Positions 53,413-61,177 are shown, numbered from the stretch's first letter. The stretch is 64,000 nucleotides of DNA from an uncultured Bacteroidales bacterium (GCA_902800525.1 CADCEV010000014.1:25122-89121); one strand, 5' to 3'. The notes: a model not told the origin generated them from the letters alone. Translations and numbers: made by a program.

Positions 53413-54732
53413 CTCGTGAACAACCAGTCCCGAGCGCAGTTTCGGCTCAAACCATGTTGTTTTCGGTGGCATAATGTTTCCGCTGTCGGCGATGTCGATA
53501 ATCTGTTGCATCGTAACAGGGTAGAGTGCTAACGCCATTTTCATTTCGCCGCAATCTACTCTCCGCTGCAACTCGCCCAAACCGCGAATACCGCCCACGA
53601 AATCAATTCGTTTGTCTGAACGCAGGTCTTTAATACCCAAAATCTTATCCAAAATCAAGTTGCTGGAAATCGTCACATCGAGCACACCAATAGGATCAGC
53701 ATCGTCATAACGGCCTTCTTTGGCGGTTAGCGAGTACCATTTCCCACCCATATACAGGCTGAAATTATGCAATCCTTTCGGCTTCACCTCCGAGAAGTCA
53801 TTTTGATTTTTTAATTCGTAATTTTTAATTTCAAAGTCCTCCTCAAGGGCTTTGAGGAACTCCTCTTCCGTCAAACCGTTCAGATCTTTCACCACGCGGT
53901 TGTAATCAATGATATTCAACTGATCATCCGGGAAACAAACCGCTAAGAAATACTCGTACTCGGGATTTTCAATTTTTAATTTTGAATTTTTAATTTTTAA
54001 TTCCTTTCCGACTCCTGCGGCGGCAGCGCTTCTGTGGTGTCCATCCGCAATATACATTGCCGGAATCTGAGCGAAGATCTCCGTGATTTTTTGTATCGTT
54101 GCGGGATCGTTGATTACCCAGAATGTGTGGCGGAATCCTTCCGGAGCTGCTACGAAATCATACTCCGGCTCACCTTTGGTCACTTCCGCAACGATCGCAT
54201 CCAAGTCTTCCCGATGCGGATAAGCAAAGAACACCGGCTCCATGTTCGCATTCAGCACACGCACATGTTTCATCCGGTCTTCCTCTTTGTCACGCCGTGT
54301 CAACTCATGCTTTTTGATCCGACCTTCCAGATAATCATCCACCCATGCGCCAACAACCAAACCATACTGAGTCTTGACAGTTCCTTTTAACTTTTTACTT
54401 TCCGCTTCGGAACTTCTATCAACTCTCAACTCTCCACTCTCAACTATACTTTGTGCATAGACATAGTATTTCTCTTCGGCATCCTGCACAAGCCAGCCTT
54501 TTTCTTTGAATAACTTGAATTGCTCTACCGCAGCGTCATACACACGCGGATCATGCTCATCGGTGCCCGGCTCAAAATTGATCTCCGGCTTGATAATATG
54601 ATACAAACTCTTCTCGTTACCCGCAGCCTCTTGACGTGCCTCTTCACTATTGAGCACATCATACGGCCGGCTGCTTACTTGCTCCACCAACTCTTTTGGC
54701 GGACGAATTCCTCTAAATGGTTTGATCTTCAT
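53404..54732 (-). CDS. DUF1015-family protein with three in-frame repeat inserts
   Basis: 442 aa soluble protein of a widely conserved family of unknown function. Core segments: FRGIRPPKELVEQVSSRPYD at 5-24, EYDFVAAPEGFRHTFWVIND, MYIADGHHRSAAAA and LDVTISSNLILDKILGI. Residues about 95-117, 244-257 and 300-310 are encoded by 7-nt micro-repeats (see the repeat entries) rich in K, N, E, S and L. Without them the length would be close to the usual about 395-410. The gene is otherwise open and intact. Confidence 0.85.
   Translation of the reverse strand: MKIKPFRGIRPPKELVEQVSSRPYDVLNSEEARQEAAGNEKSLYHIIKPEINFEPGTDEHDPRVYDAAVEQFKLFKEKGWLVQDAEEKYYVYAQSIVESGELRVDRSSEAESKKLKGTVKTQYGLVVGAWVDDYLEGRIKKHELTRRDKEEDRMKHVRVLNANMEPVFFAYPHREDLDAIVAEVTKGEPEYDFVAAPEGFRHTFWVINDPATIQKITEIFAQIPAMYIADGHHRSAAAAGVGKELKIKNSKLKIENPEYEYFLAVCFPDDQLNIIDYNRVVKDLNGLTEEEFLKALEEDFEIKNYELKNQNDFSEVKPKGLHNFSLYMGGKWYSLTAKEGRYDDADPIGVLDVTISSNLILDKILGIKDLRSDKRIDFVGGIRGLGELQRRVDCGEMKMALALYPVTMQQIIDIADSGNIMPPKTTWFEPKLRSGLVVHELN
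53801..53833. repeat. Micro-repeat 3 inside the DUF1015 gene
   Basis: Units tttttaa and ttcgtaa; minus strand encodes the EIKNYELKNQN segment, residues about 300-310. Confidence 0.8.
53963..54003. repeat. Micro-repeat 2 inside the DUF1015 gene
   Basis: Units aattttt and aattttg, five in all; minus strand encodes KELKIKNSKLKIEN, residues about 244-257. Confidence 0.85.
54381..54449. repeat. Micro-repeat 1 inside the DUF1015 gene
   Basis: Two clusters, one around ttttaactttttac and one of ctcaact/ctccact units; minus strand encodes about 23 residues (IVESGELRVDRSS then EAESKKLKG). Confidence 0.8.
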
Positions 54733-54737
54733 GGCGT

Positions 54738-54785
54738 ATTAACAGTTTAACGAATTAACAGTTTAACGTTTTAACTATTTAACGG
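54738..54785. repeat. 8-nt micro-repeat between bactofilin and DUF1015 genes
   Basis: Units attaacag, tttaacga, attaacag, tttaacgt, tttaacta, tttaacgg. Minus strand: the bactofilin stop lies in the first unit. Confidence 0.85.
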
Positions 54786-55173
54786 CTTCTTTAGCGGCTG
54801 TATTGCCGCCCATAGAGCATGTGCCGTTCAGCAATGCACCCGGCTCTACAATCAAAGTCTTGGTAATCACATCGCCGGTAATCTTACCGCTTGAACGGAG
54901 CGACAACTGGTTGCTGCAGGTGATCTTACCGTCCATTAGACCTAAGATCTCTGCGTTTTGACACATTATATTGCCTTTCACGCGGCCTGCTTCGCCGATA
55001 ACTACTTTTCCTGTGCAACTCAAGTCGCCTTCTATCAATCCATCAATCCTATAATCGCTATCTGCGGTGATAGTACCCACAATCTTACTTCCGGCGGTCA
55101 ATGCATTGAACATCATTCCGCTTTGTTGTCTGTCATTTGCCATAACATTTTCTATTTTTTTACGGTTAAACAT
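54775..55173 (-). CDS. Bactofilin
   Basis: Polymer-forming cytoskeletal protein, 132 aa from the ATG at 55173; an earlier Met at 55194 would lie only a few bases from the transcript start. Beta-helix core with repeating hydrophobic pattern: IVGTITADSDYRIDGLIEGD, CTGKVVIGEAGRVKGNIMCQ and SSGKITGDVITKTLIVEPGA. Makes membrane-associated filaments that organise cell-wall enzymes. First gene of the long minus-strand run that ends at 42448. Confidence 0.9.
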   Translation of the reverse strand: MFNRKKIENVMANDRQQSGMMFNALTAGSKIVGTITADSDYRIDGLIEGDLSCTGKVVIGEAGRVKGNIMCQNAEILGLMDGKITCSNQLSLRSSGKITGDVITKTLIVEPGALLNGTCSMGGNTAAKEAVK

Positions 55174-55207
55174 ACTTATTTGTTTGTTTTGCATACAAAA
55201 TTGCGTG

Positions 55208-55238
55208 CAAATTTACTACTTTTTTTTGACATACGCAA
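55208..55238 (-). promoter_or_regulatory. Promoter of bactofilin and the downstream run
   Basis: Minus strand TTG (55236-55238, in CTTGCGTATG) and TAAATTTG (55208-55215), 20 nt apart. Confidence 0.8.
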
Positions 55239-55331
55239 GTGCGCGCGCGTTTTTTATCAAAAAAGTGTACTTTTATCCACAAAAATAGTACTCTTTCATC
55301 GCGTCTGCTTTTTACTTTCAACTATTTTTTG

Positions 55332-55339
55332 TACCTTTG
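55332..55339 (+). promoter_or_regulatory. -7 box before a gene stub
   Basis: TACCTTTG. The -33 position is T-rich without a clear TTTG. The transcript would cover the stub at 55390 and end at the terminator at 55443. Confidence 0.6.
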
Positions 55340-55389
55340 TCCCCCAAATTATCAATATATTCGGATAAAATAACCCAATTGATACCATT

Positions 55390-55437
55390 ATGTTACACAT
55401 TAATGAAGAAGTAGCAAGATGCTTACTCTGTTATCAA
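55390..55437 (+). pseudogene. N-terminal stub of a PreT-like Fe-S oxidoreductase
   Basis: Sixteen codons, MLHINEEVARCLLCYQ, and then the frame runs into a terminator. INEEVARCLLC resembles the N-terminal Cys-rich start of dihydropyrimidine dehydrogenase PreT / glutamate-synthase-beta-like proteins, where the next Cys residues bind an Fe-S cluster. The rest is deleted. Promoter, stub and terminator all lie within about 150 nt. Confidence 0.5.
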
Positions 55438-55442
55438 AAAAA

Positions 55443-55474
55443 GAGAGTGCGCCGATTCATTCCGGCGCACTCTC
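55443..55474. terminator. Bidirectional terminator
   Basis: Twelve bp perfect stem GAGAGTGCGCCG/CGGCGCACTCTC (55443-55454 with 55463-55474), A-rich before and T-rich after. Ends the stub on the plus side and the hyp operon on the minus side. Confidence 0.9.
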
Positions 55475-55497
55475 TTTCTTTTTGCCCAAACGCTTGA

Positions 55498-56601
55498 TTA
55501 GCTGTTCACTACGGCGCGAGCCATCGCGTCTTTGTAGTACTTCTGATCTACGAAAACATCCTCCTTATACGGGTTGATGTGACGTGCCTTAGCTTGGTAC
55601 ATAATGTAACCGAAAGCAACGATGTTCGTAATGAGCGCCAAAGCGGAGATTACCAGCATAGCTGTCGGATTAGCAGCCGTAGCGCCCACTGCCTCGATGG
55701 TCGTACCGGTTGCAGCAGCCTCACCACCTGCTTCTGCATAGAGAGCGGTGATCGTGTCAAAGCCGTTGACATACTGCGTCGGCAGAACAACCCAGCTGAA
55801 TTTGTGGAAACCATCCTTGAACACCTCTTGGAAGAGCGGGAATACCTGTGCAAACATACACCAGATAGCCAGGGTGTTAGCACGGTTCTGAATCCAACCG
55901 CCACGGTTCCAAAGGAGAGCAGCTACTGTCGGAGCGAGCAACAACGCAATACCGCAATACCAGCTGTGTGTCGGCAAGCAGTTGTACGTGTAAGCGAAGT
56001 TCCAGATGTCATAAACGAGGATATATACCCAGGTCATGTCCGCCCAAATCATATCTTTCTTGTCTTTGGACGGATACACATTCCACCATGCGGTCATACA
56101 GAAGATGTTGAACAAACCGGCAAGACCATTGAATACGTTATGCCAACCGCCATACAACCATACACCTTCGCTTGACAGCCACCATTTGTTCCATCCCATG
56201 ATTGCGGACTCGAAATCCGAAGCCACGGCAATCAGAATGTTAATAGCTACGATGATGAACGGGAACGGTTTGAACCAGCGTTTTGCGCCAATTCCCCATT
56301 CGTACTTAATCATCATAAAACCGATACATCCGGTCAGCGCAGCATACAGCTTGGCATAGTGGAACCAACCGTTCATGTACAGATGCGTCTGGTTCGTCAG
56401 CGCCCACTCAGCACCCATACGTGCACCGATAGCGATAGCCACGAAATACGCGGTCAACGCCAGCGGAATAGCAAAGAACGTGATAGCTCCGCCGAGTTTA
56501 GTACGGCGGGCAAACTCATTGAAAAGGATTAAGCCTACGAGGACAACTAACAGCATTCCCCATTGAGCAAGGGCATTTGCCCCATACACTTCAAAAAACA
56601 T
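55498..56601 (-). CDS. DUF5692-like polytopic membrane protein
   Basis: 367 aa, about nine or ten hydrophobic helices, rich in Trp. Start MFFEVYGANALAQWGMLLVV; later WNKWWLSSEGVWLYGGWHNV and MTWVYILVYDIWNFAYTYNC. I believe this is the family called DUF5692, of unknown function. It is the last gene of the hypB-oxidoreductase-hypA operon, so a link with nickel enzyme maturation or with a membrane redox process is possible. Confidence 0.6.
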   Translation of the reverse strand: MFFEVYGANALAQWGMLLVVLVGLILFNEFARRTKLGGAITFFAIPLALTAYFVAIAIGARMGAEWALTNQTHLYMNGWFHYAKLYAALTGCIGFMMIKYEWGIGAKRWFKPFPFIIVAINILIAVASDFESAIMGWNKWWLSSEGVWLYGGWHNVFNGLAGLFNIFCMTAWWNVYPSKDKKDMIWADMTWVYILVYDIWNFAYTYNCLPTHSWYCGIALLLAPTVAALLWNRGGWIQNRANTLAIWCMFAQVFPLFQEVFKDGFHKFSWVVLPTQYVNGFDTITALYAEAGGEAAATGTTIEAVGATAANPTAMLVISALALITNIVAFGYIMYQAKARHINPYKEDVFVDQKYYKDAMARAVVNS

Positions 56602-56663
56602 AAGCTTTTGTGTTTTAAATGATTGATTATTATTGATTTTAAGGATCGCATTTTGCGGTCTTT

Positions 56664-57014
56664 CTATGCGTTAACAGTTTGGCGCTCCTTGGTGTAAGCC
56701 CATATAGCCCATACAACGGTGACGATTACCGACATCGGTACACCCACGGTCAGCATCTCTTTGAGCATCACCATACTGCCGCCTTCGGTTTCCAAGGCGG
56801 TAAAGAACGGGTACATCCATGTCACCTCGCCGTTGATGATATGATCCACTATCAGCATCAATGAACCGCCCCAGAGCATTTTCTCCAGAGCCGGTAGATG
56901 CTTGCTGAGCGCATTGTAGTTACTTTGTGCAGGTTCAACCTGCGTTTTTTCCATACGTTTGCGGTATGCCGTTGTTGCCACCGCCTGTACTAATGGTACA
57001 ATAAAACAAGCCAT
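56664..57014 (-). CDS. Small membrane protein of the hyp operon
   Basis: 116 aa from the ATG at 57014. Two or three hydrophobic helices: N-terminal FIVPLVQAVATTAYR, then MLWGGSLMLIVDHIINGEVT and SVIVTVVWAIWAYTKER. Not recognised. It sits between hypA and the DUF5692-like gene and is probably a membrane partner of the latter. Confidence 0.6.
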   Translation of the reverse strand: MACFIVPLVQAVATTAYRKRMEKTQVEPAQSNYNALSKHLPALEKMLWGGSLMLIVDHIINGEVTWMYPFFTALETEGGSMVMLKEMLTVGVPMSVIVTVVWAIWAYTKERQTVNA

Positions 57015-57015
57015 A

Positions 57016-57054
57016 AAATTATCAATTTTCAATTTTCAATTATCAATTATCAAC
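57016..57054. repeat. 7-nt micro-repeat between hypA and the small membrane protein
   Basis: Units attatca and attttca, five in all. Minus strand: encodes the hypA end IIDN-stop. Confidence 0.9.
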
Positions 57055-57383
57055 TCCTTTATCTCCACTTCATTCCCGCGGAGCAGCCAAGTCTTCTCGC
57101 TGCCGCAATGCGGACAGATCTTTCCATGCGCCACCGTGGGGTACTCCTTGCCGCAACCGTCGCAATGCGTCACTGCCGGTATCGGTTCGATCTTCAATTC
57201 GCAACCCCGCAGCAACTCTTCCTTATCTGCCGCCCAACGCCAGCAATCGGTCAAGTATTCCGGCACGATAGTGGACACCTCGCCGATGTTCATCACCACT
57301 GCCGAGACATGCTCTACGCCATGTTCTTCTGCCGCTTTCTTGACGTCGCGGATAATATAGAATACTATTCCGAGTTCGTGCAT
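57036..57383 (-). CDS. hypA: HypA/HybF nickel metallochaperone
   Basis: 115 aa. N-terminal MHELGIV with the nickel-binding His2, and a zinc site made of CDGC (about 73-76) and CPHC (about 90-93). Delivers nickel with HypB to [NiFe] hydrogenase or another nickel enzyme. The start touches the stop of the large oxidoreductase (shared base). The C-terminal ELIIDN is partly made by a micro-repeat. Confidence 0.93.
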   Translation of the reverse strand: MHELGIVFYIIRDVKKAAEEHGVEHVSAVVMNIGEVSTIVPEYLTDCWRWAADKEELLRGCELKIEPIPAVTHCDGCGKEYPTVAHGKICPHCGSEKTWLLRGNEVEIKELIIDN

Positions 57384-60232
57384 TATTTCTTTTTAAATAG
57401 GATTTTCCCGGTGCGCTTGATCATGTACGGAAGGATGCCGTCGAACTTGTTCTCGGAAGTGCGCATGACGCTGGCTTCCGGGTGCTCGCGATGCAGGTGA
57501 ATGGCGTCGAACGCGCACTTGGTGGTACAAATACCGCAGCCTATACAGCGGTTCTCGTCCACAACCGACGCGCCGCAACTTAGGCAACGGGCAGTTTCTT
57601 TCTTCACCTGCTCTTCGGTCAAAGTGCCGTGGTATTCCTCGAATTTCGTCTTCGTCGGAATGACTCCCGGGTCTTGACGGCTGCTGTTATCGTATTGCTC
57701 CACCAGAATATCCTGCTTATTCAGTTCAATGAAATCACGACGGTTGCGACCGATGGTCATGTGTCCGTGCTGCACGAAGCGATGCAGGCTCTCTGCCGCT
57801 TCCTTGCCAGCCGCGATAGCGTCAATCGCGAACTTAGGACCGGTGAACACATCGCCGCCCACGAAGATGTCGGGTTCGGCGGTCTGGTACGTCAGTTTGT
57901 CCGCTACCGGATAGACGCCGCGGAAGAACTCCACTTTCGTATCTTTGAGCAGATCTTTGAGCACTACCGTCTGACCGATAGCAAAAATCACCAAGTCCGC
58001 CTCCAGCGTAATCGTCTCGTTCTCATCGAACTTCGGCGCAAAACGATGCTGTTCATCAAATACCGAAACGCAACGTTTGAACTTTATTCCGGCTACTTGG
58101 GAGACTCCCTTCCCTTTAGGGGAGGGCTGGGGTGAGGCTATTACTTCCATAGGTCCCCATCCCGAGTTGATTACCACGCCATCCTCACGCGCTTCCATGC
58201 GTTCTTCAAGCGATGCCGGCATGATATCTTCGGTCTCCAGCGACAGCATCGTCACTTCGCTTGCGCCGCTGCGTTTTGCCACACGCGCTGCATCGATAGC
58301 TACGTTTCCGCCGCCGACAACAACGACTTTTCCGCTGATCTTCTTGTCGCCGCAATTTGCCTCATGCAGGAAATCAATCGCTGTCATTGTGCCCTCCAAA
58401 TCCTCTCCCGGAATGCCCGGCAGACGACCACCTTGGCAACCGATAGCTATATAGAAACCTTGGTAGCCTTGTTTGCGAAGGGCGTCTATTGTTATGTCTT
58501 TACCGACTTCGACGCCGCATTTAATCTCCACACCTATCTCGCGCATGATGTCTATCTCGGCTTTGATGACGTCCTTGTCAAGCTTGTAAGAGGGTATGCC
58601 GTAACGCAGCATTCCACCAGGTTCTGCATTGCGTTCGAACACAGTGGGCTTGTAACCCATCGTCGCCAGATAGTACGCACAACTCAGACCCGCTGGACCA
58701 CCGCCGATGATGGCAATCTTCTCCTCCCAACGCTCTTGGGCGTTCGAGCAGATATTGACTTCTGGCACAAAACGTGTCTCGGCATGCAGGTCTTTCTCAG
58801 CGATGAATTTCTTCACGGCGTCGATCGCTACTGCGCGGTCAATCGTGCCGCGGGTACAAGCGTCCTCACAACGGCGGTTGCAGATTCGTCCGCATACTGC
58901 CGGGAACGGGTTCTCGCGTTTGATCAGTTCCAACGCCTCGGTGTATTTGCCTTCTGCCGCTTTCTTCAAATAGCCCTGCACGGCGATATGTGCCGGACAG
59001 GCGGTCTTACACGGAGCCGTTCCGGTCGGGTAGCAGTTGATGCGGTTCTTGTCGCGGTAGTCTTCCGTCCATTTGTCTTCTCCCCATTTGGTTGCGTCCG
59101 GCAACTCCTGTTTCGGGTAGGTCTGCGGACCATGTTTGGTACATAGTTTTTGACCTAACTTGACCGCTCCTGCAGGACAATACTCTACGCACCGGCCGCA
59201 CGCCACGCAGTTTTTCGGATCCACTTCCGCTACGTACGCGCTACGCGACATATTAGGTGTATTGAAGAGTTGCGATGTACGAAGTGCGTTACAAATCTTC
59301 ACGTTACAATTACAAATCGCAAAGATCTTACCCTCGCCGTCGATATTCGTTACTTGGTGTACAAATCCGTGGTCTTCGGCTTTTTTGAGGATCGCCATCG
59401 CCTCGTCGTAAGTGATGTCGTGTCCGCGACCTGTCTCACGCAGATAATCCGCCATATCGCCCACACCGATACACCAATCGCGGTAATCGTCCGCGCAACC
59501 TTCATCCAATTTCTTGCGGCCGTAGCGGCATGAACAAATACCCACGCCGATGTGTCCTTCGTATTTCTTGAGCCAATAACTAATATGCTCGATATCGACA
59601 CTTTGGTTCTCCATGGAGATGGCTTTCTCCACCGGAATAACGTGCATACCGATACCGCTTCCGCCCATTGGAACCATCGGCGTGATCTTCTCCAAAGGCA
59701 GGAATGTCATTCGCTCGAAGAACATCGCTAACTCCGGATGACGATCCATCAAATCGGTGTTCATGTTCGTATATTCGGCACTTCCCGGCACAAACATCGG
59801 CACCCAGTAGATGCGGTCCTCGCGGTTGAAGGTCGTTCCCTCGTCGGGACCTTGACCGTTGGTATAATGATCTCCGTAATCGTACTCTAACATGCCGAAA
59901 TAAGCGAGTTTATCCAACAACTCGTCAAAACTCTTATCGTCCGGCGTGTAGTGTTTCTTGGTGTTCATCTCATGCAACTGCGCGTACGTGTGATGCTTGC
60001 GTACCTTAAAGAAATTACCGGGCAGCATATCCAACAGCAGATCCAGCGACGCCTCACGCGTTACGGCATCCATCTCATCTTCGAAGATACACGCGAGACC
60101 CCAATACTCCGGGGCGTCTGTGGTCATCTTGATTTTTCCGGGAATACGGTCCGTGACATGGCGGACGAATTTCAACAATTTCGGATTCGGGTTCTTGTCC
60201 CCTTTGTGTTTCGGGACAAACTTGTCTGACAT
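57383..60232 (-). CDS. Large FAD/NAD(P) oxidoreductase with multiple Fe-S clusters (GltD-like)
   Basis: About 949 aa from the ATG at 60232; another ATG at 60241 adds three residues. N-terminal about 320 residues: unassigned domain ending in a Cys-rich part (CSCRYGRKKLDEGC). Then a ferredoxin site CVACGRCVEYCP, the GltD-type Fe-S region (CKTACPAHIAVQGYLKKAAE, CGRICNRRCEDAC), an FAD loop IIGGGPAGLSCAYYLA, an NAD(P) loop VVVGGGNVAIDAA, and a C-terminal ferredoxin CIGCGICTTKC. Residues about 698-711 (ASPQPSPKGKGVSQ) are a translated palindromic repeat. Lies between hypA and hypB; may pass electrons to or from a hydrogenase-like partner. Confidence 0.8.
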   Translation of the reverse strand: MSDKFVPKHKGDKNPNPKLLKFVRHVTDRIPGKIKMTTDAPEYWGLACIFEDEMDAVTREASLDLLLDMLPGNFFKVRKHHTYAQLHEMNTKKHYTPDDKSFDELLDKLAYFGMLEYDYGDHYTNGQGPDEGTTFNREDRIYWVPMFVPGSAEYTNMNTDLMDRHPELAMFFERMTFLPLEKITPMVPMGGSGIGMHVIPVEKAISMENQSVDIEHISYWLKKYEGHIGVGICSCRYGRKKLDEGCADDYRDWCIGVGDMADYLRETGRGHDITYDEAMAILKKAEDHGFVHQVTNIDGEGKIFAICNCNVKICNALRTSQLFNTPNMSRSAYVAEVDPKNCVACGRCVEYCPAGAVKLGQKLCTKHGPQTYPKQELPDATKWGEDKWTEDYRDKNRINCYPTGTAPCKTACPAHIAVQGYLKKAAEGKYTEALELIKRENPFPAVCGRICNRRCEDACTRGTIDRAVAIDAVKKFIAEKDLHAETRFVPEVNICSNAQERWEEKIAIIGGGPAGLSCAYYLATMGYKPTVFERNAEPGGMLRYGIPSYKLDKDVIKAEIDIMREIGVEIKCGVEVGKDITIDALRKQGYQGFYIAIGCQGGRLPGIPGEDLEGTMTAIDFLHEANCGDKKISGKVVVVGGGNVAIDAARVAKRSGASEVTMLSLETEDIMPASLEERMEAREDGVVINSGWGPMEVIASPQPSPKGKGVSQVAGIKFKRCVSVFDEQHRFAPKFDENETITLEADLVIFAIGQTVVLKDLLKDTKVEFFRGVYPVADKLTYQTAEPDIFVGGDVFTGPKFAIDAIAAGKEAAESLHRFVQHGHMTIGRNRRDFIELNKQDILVEQYDNSSRQDPGVIPTKTKFEEYHGTLTEEQVKKETARCLSCGASVVDENRCIGCGICTTKCAFDAIHLHREHPEASVMRTSENKFDGILPYMIKRTGKILFKKK
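58101..58139. repeat. Palindromic repeat inside the GltD-like gene
   Basis: CTCCCTTCCCTTTAGGGGAG followed by GGCTGGGGTGAGG. Foldable hairpin; on the minus strand read as ASPQPSPKGKGV. Confidence 0.8.
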
Positions 60233-60245
60233 TTGTGGCATGATA

Positions 60246-60306
60246 TAACGATTTAACAGTTTAACAGCTTAACAGTTTAACGGTTTAACAATTTAACAGT
60301 TTAACG
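60246..60306. repeat. 8-nt micro-repeat, seven units, between hypB and the oxidoreductase
   Basis: Units tttaacag, cttaacag, tttaacgg and tttaacaa with strict 8 nt period. Minus strand: the hypB stop lies in the first unit and the array leads to the next start. Confidence 0.9.
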
Positions 60307-60987
60307 TTTCCACTCGGAAACCTCATTAAGCAGCCATTCGGCAAAAACATCCACGCCTTCTCCTGTTTTGGCGCAGATAGGAATAACGGTGGCTTTCGGG
60401 TTACGCATATGGATGTACTCCTTGCATTTCTCCATATCGAAATCGAAATAGGGTAGTACATCTGTCTTATTGATTACCACCACATCGCAAATGGAAAACA
60501 TCAGCGGATATTTGAGCGGCTTGTCATGTCCTTCCGGCACGGAGAGAATCATCGCGTTCTTCACAGCTCCCGTATCAAACTCCGCCGGACATACCAAGTT
60601 CCCCACATTCTCCAGTATCACAAGGTCTGGACATTGTGAATTGTGCATTGTGAATTGTAAATTGCTAATCCCTTGCTTTGTCATCTCCGCATCCAGATGG
60701 CACATGCCGCCGGTATGCAACTGAATGGACTCCACGCCGGTGGCTTCCTTGATCTTGATGGCATCGACATCGCTGTCGATATCCGCTTCCATAACGGCAA
60801 TACGGATTTTGTCTTTAAGACGATTGATGGTCTGAATGAGGGTAGTCGTCTTGCCGCTTCCGGGCGAAGACATCAGATTGAGCAGAAACACGCCCTTGTT
60901 TTTCAACTCCCCGCGCAACTCATCCGCCGCACGGTCATTATTTTCGAAGATACTCTTCTTAATCTCGATTATTTTAACGTTTTCCAT
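60301..60987 (-). CDS. hypB: HypB, GTPase of hydrogenase nickel insertion
   Basis: 228 aa from the ATG at 60987; the longer open frame upstream crosses the promoter. Walker A SSPGSGKTT at 40-48, EADIDSDVDA, HTGGMCHLDA at 91-100 and NKTDVLPYF; it lacks a long His-rich nickel-storage tail. Residues about 107-122 (GISNLQFTMHNSQCPD) replace the usual segment before LVILENVGNLVCPAE and are encoded by a 7-nt micro-repeat. First gene of a five-gene operon. Confidence 0.92.
   Translation of the reverse strand: MENVKIIEIKKSIFENNDRAADELRGELKNKGVFLLNLMSSPGSGKTTTLIQTINRLKDKIRIAVMEADIDSDVDAIKIKEATGVESIQLHTGGMCHLDAEMTKQGISNLQFTMHNSQCPDLVILENVGNLVCPAEFDTGAVKNAMILSVPEGHDKPLKYPLMFSICDVVVINKTDVLPYFDFDMEKCKEYIHMRNPKATVIPICAKTGEGVDVFAEWLLNEVSEWKR
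60622..60668. repeat. 7-nt micro-repeat inside hypB
   Basis: Units attgtga, attgtgc, attgtga, attgtaa, attgcta. Translated on the minus strand within ISNLQFTMHNSQ. Confidence 0.9.
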
Positions 60988-61019
60988 GGTATAAATTTCT
61001 ACATTTTCGAAATCGGCTA

Positions 61020-61051
61020 CAAAGATACAACATTTTTTTGACATGTGCAAA
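61020..61051 (-). promoter_or_regulatory. Promoter of the hyp operon
   Basis: Minus strand TTTG (61048-61051, TTTGCACATG) and TATCTTTG (61020-61027), 20 nt apart. Confidence 0.85.
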
Positions 61052-61145
61052 TAAAACTGAACTTTTTTAAAAAATTGCTTCGAATATGGACGAGCGGACA
61101 CCCTTTCCTTAAAATACGCACACGCGCATATAAATCCCAAAATTA

Positions 61146-61177
61146 TTTGCATATCTCAAAAAATTATTGTACCTTTG
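61146..61177 (+). promoter_or_regulatory. Promoter of the ECF sigma operon
   Basis: TTTG at 61146-61149 (TTTGCATAT) and TACCTTTG at 61170-61177, 20 nt apart. It is of the housekeeping type, so at least basal expression does not need the ECF factor itself. Confidence 0.85.

Noticed and set aside
57383-60232. Ordinary glutamate synthase small subunit
   Set aside because: It is about twice the usual length, has an extra N-terminal domain and added ferredoxin motifs, and no gltB lies nearby.
23124-60306. CRISPR-like arrays
   Set aside because: The repeats have no unique spacers, units are only 7-11 nt, and no cas genes are present.
60988-61152. 55-codon N-terminal extension of HypB
   Set aside because: It crosses the promoter at 61020-61051 and shows no similarity to the His-rich HypB leader.
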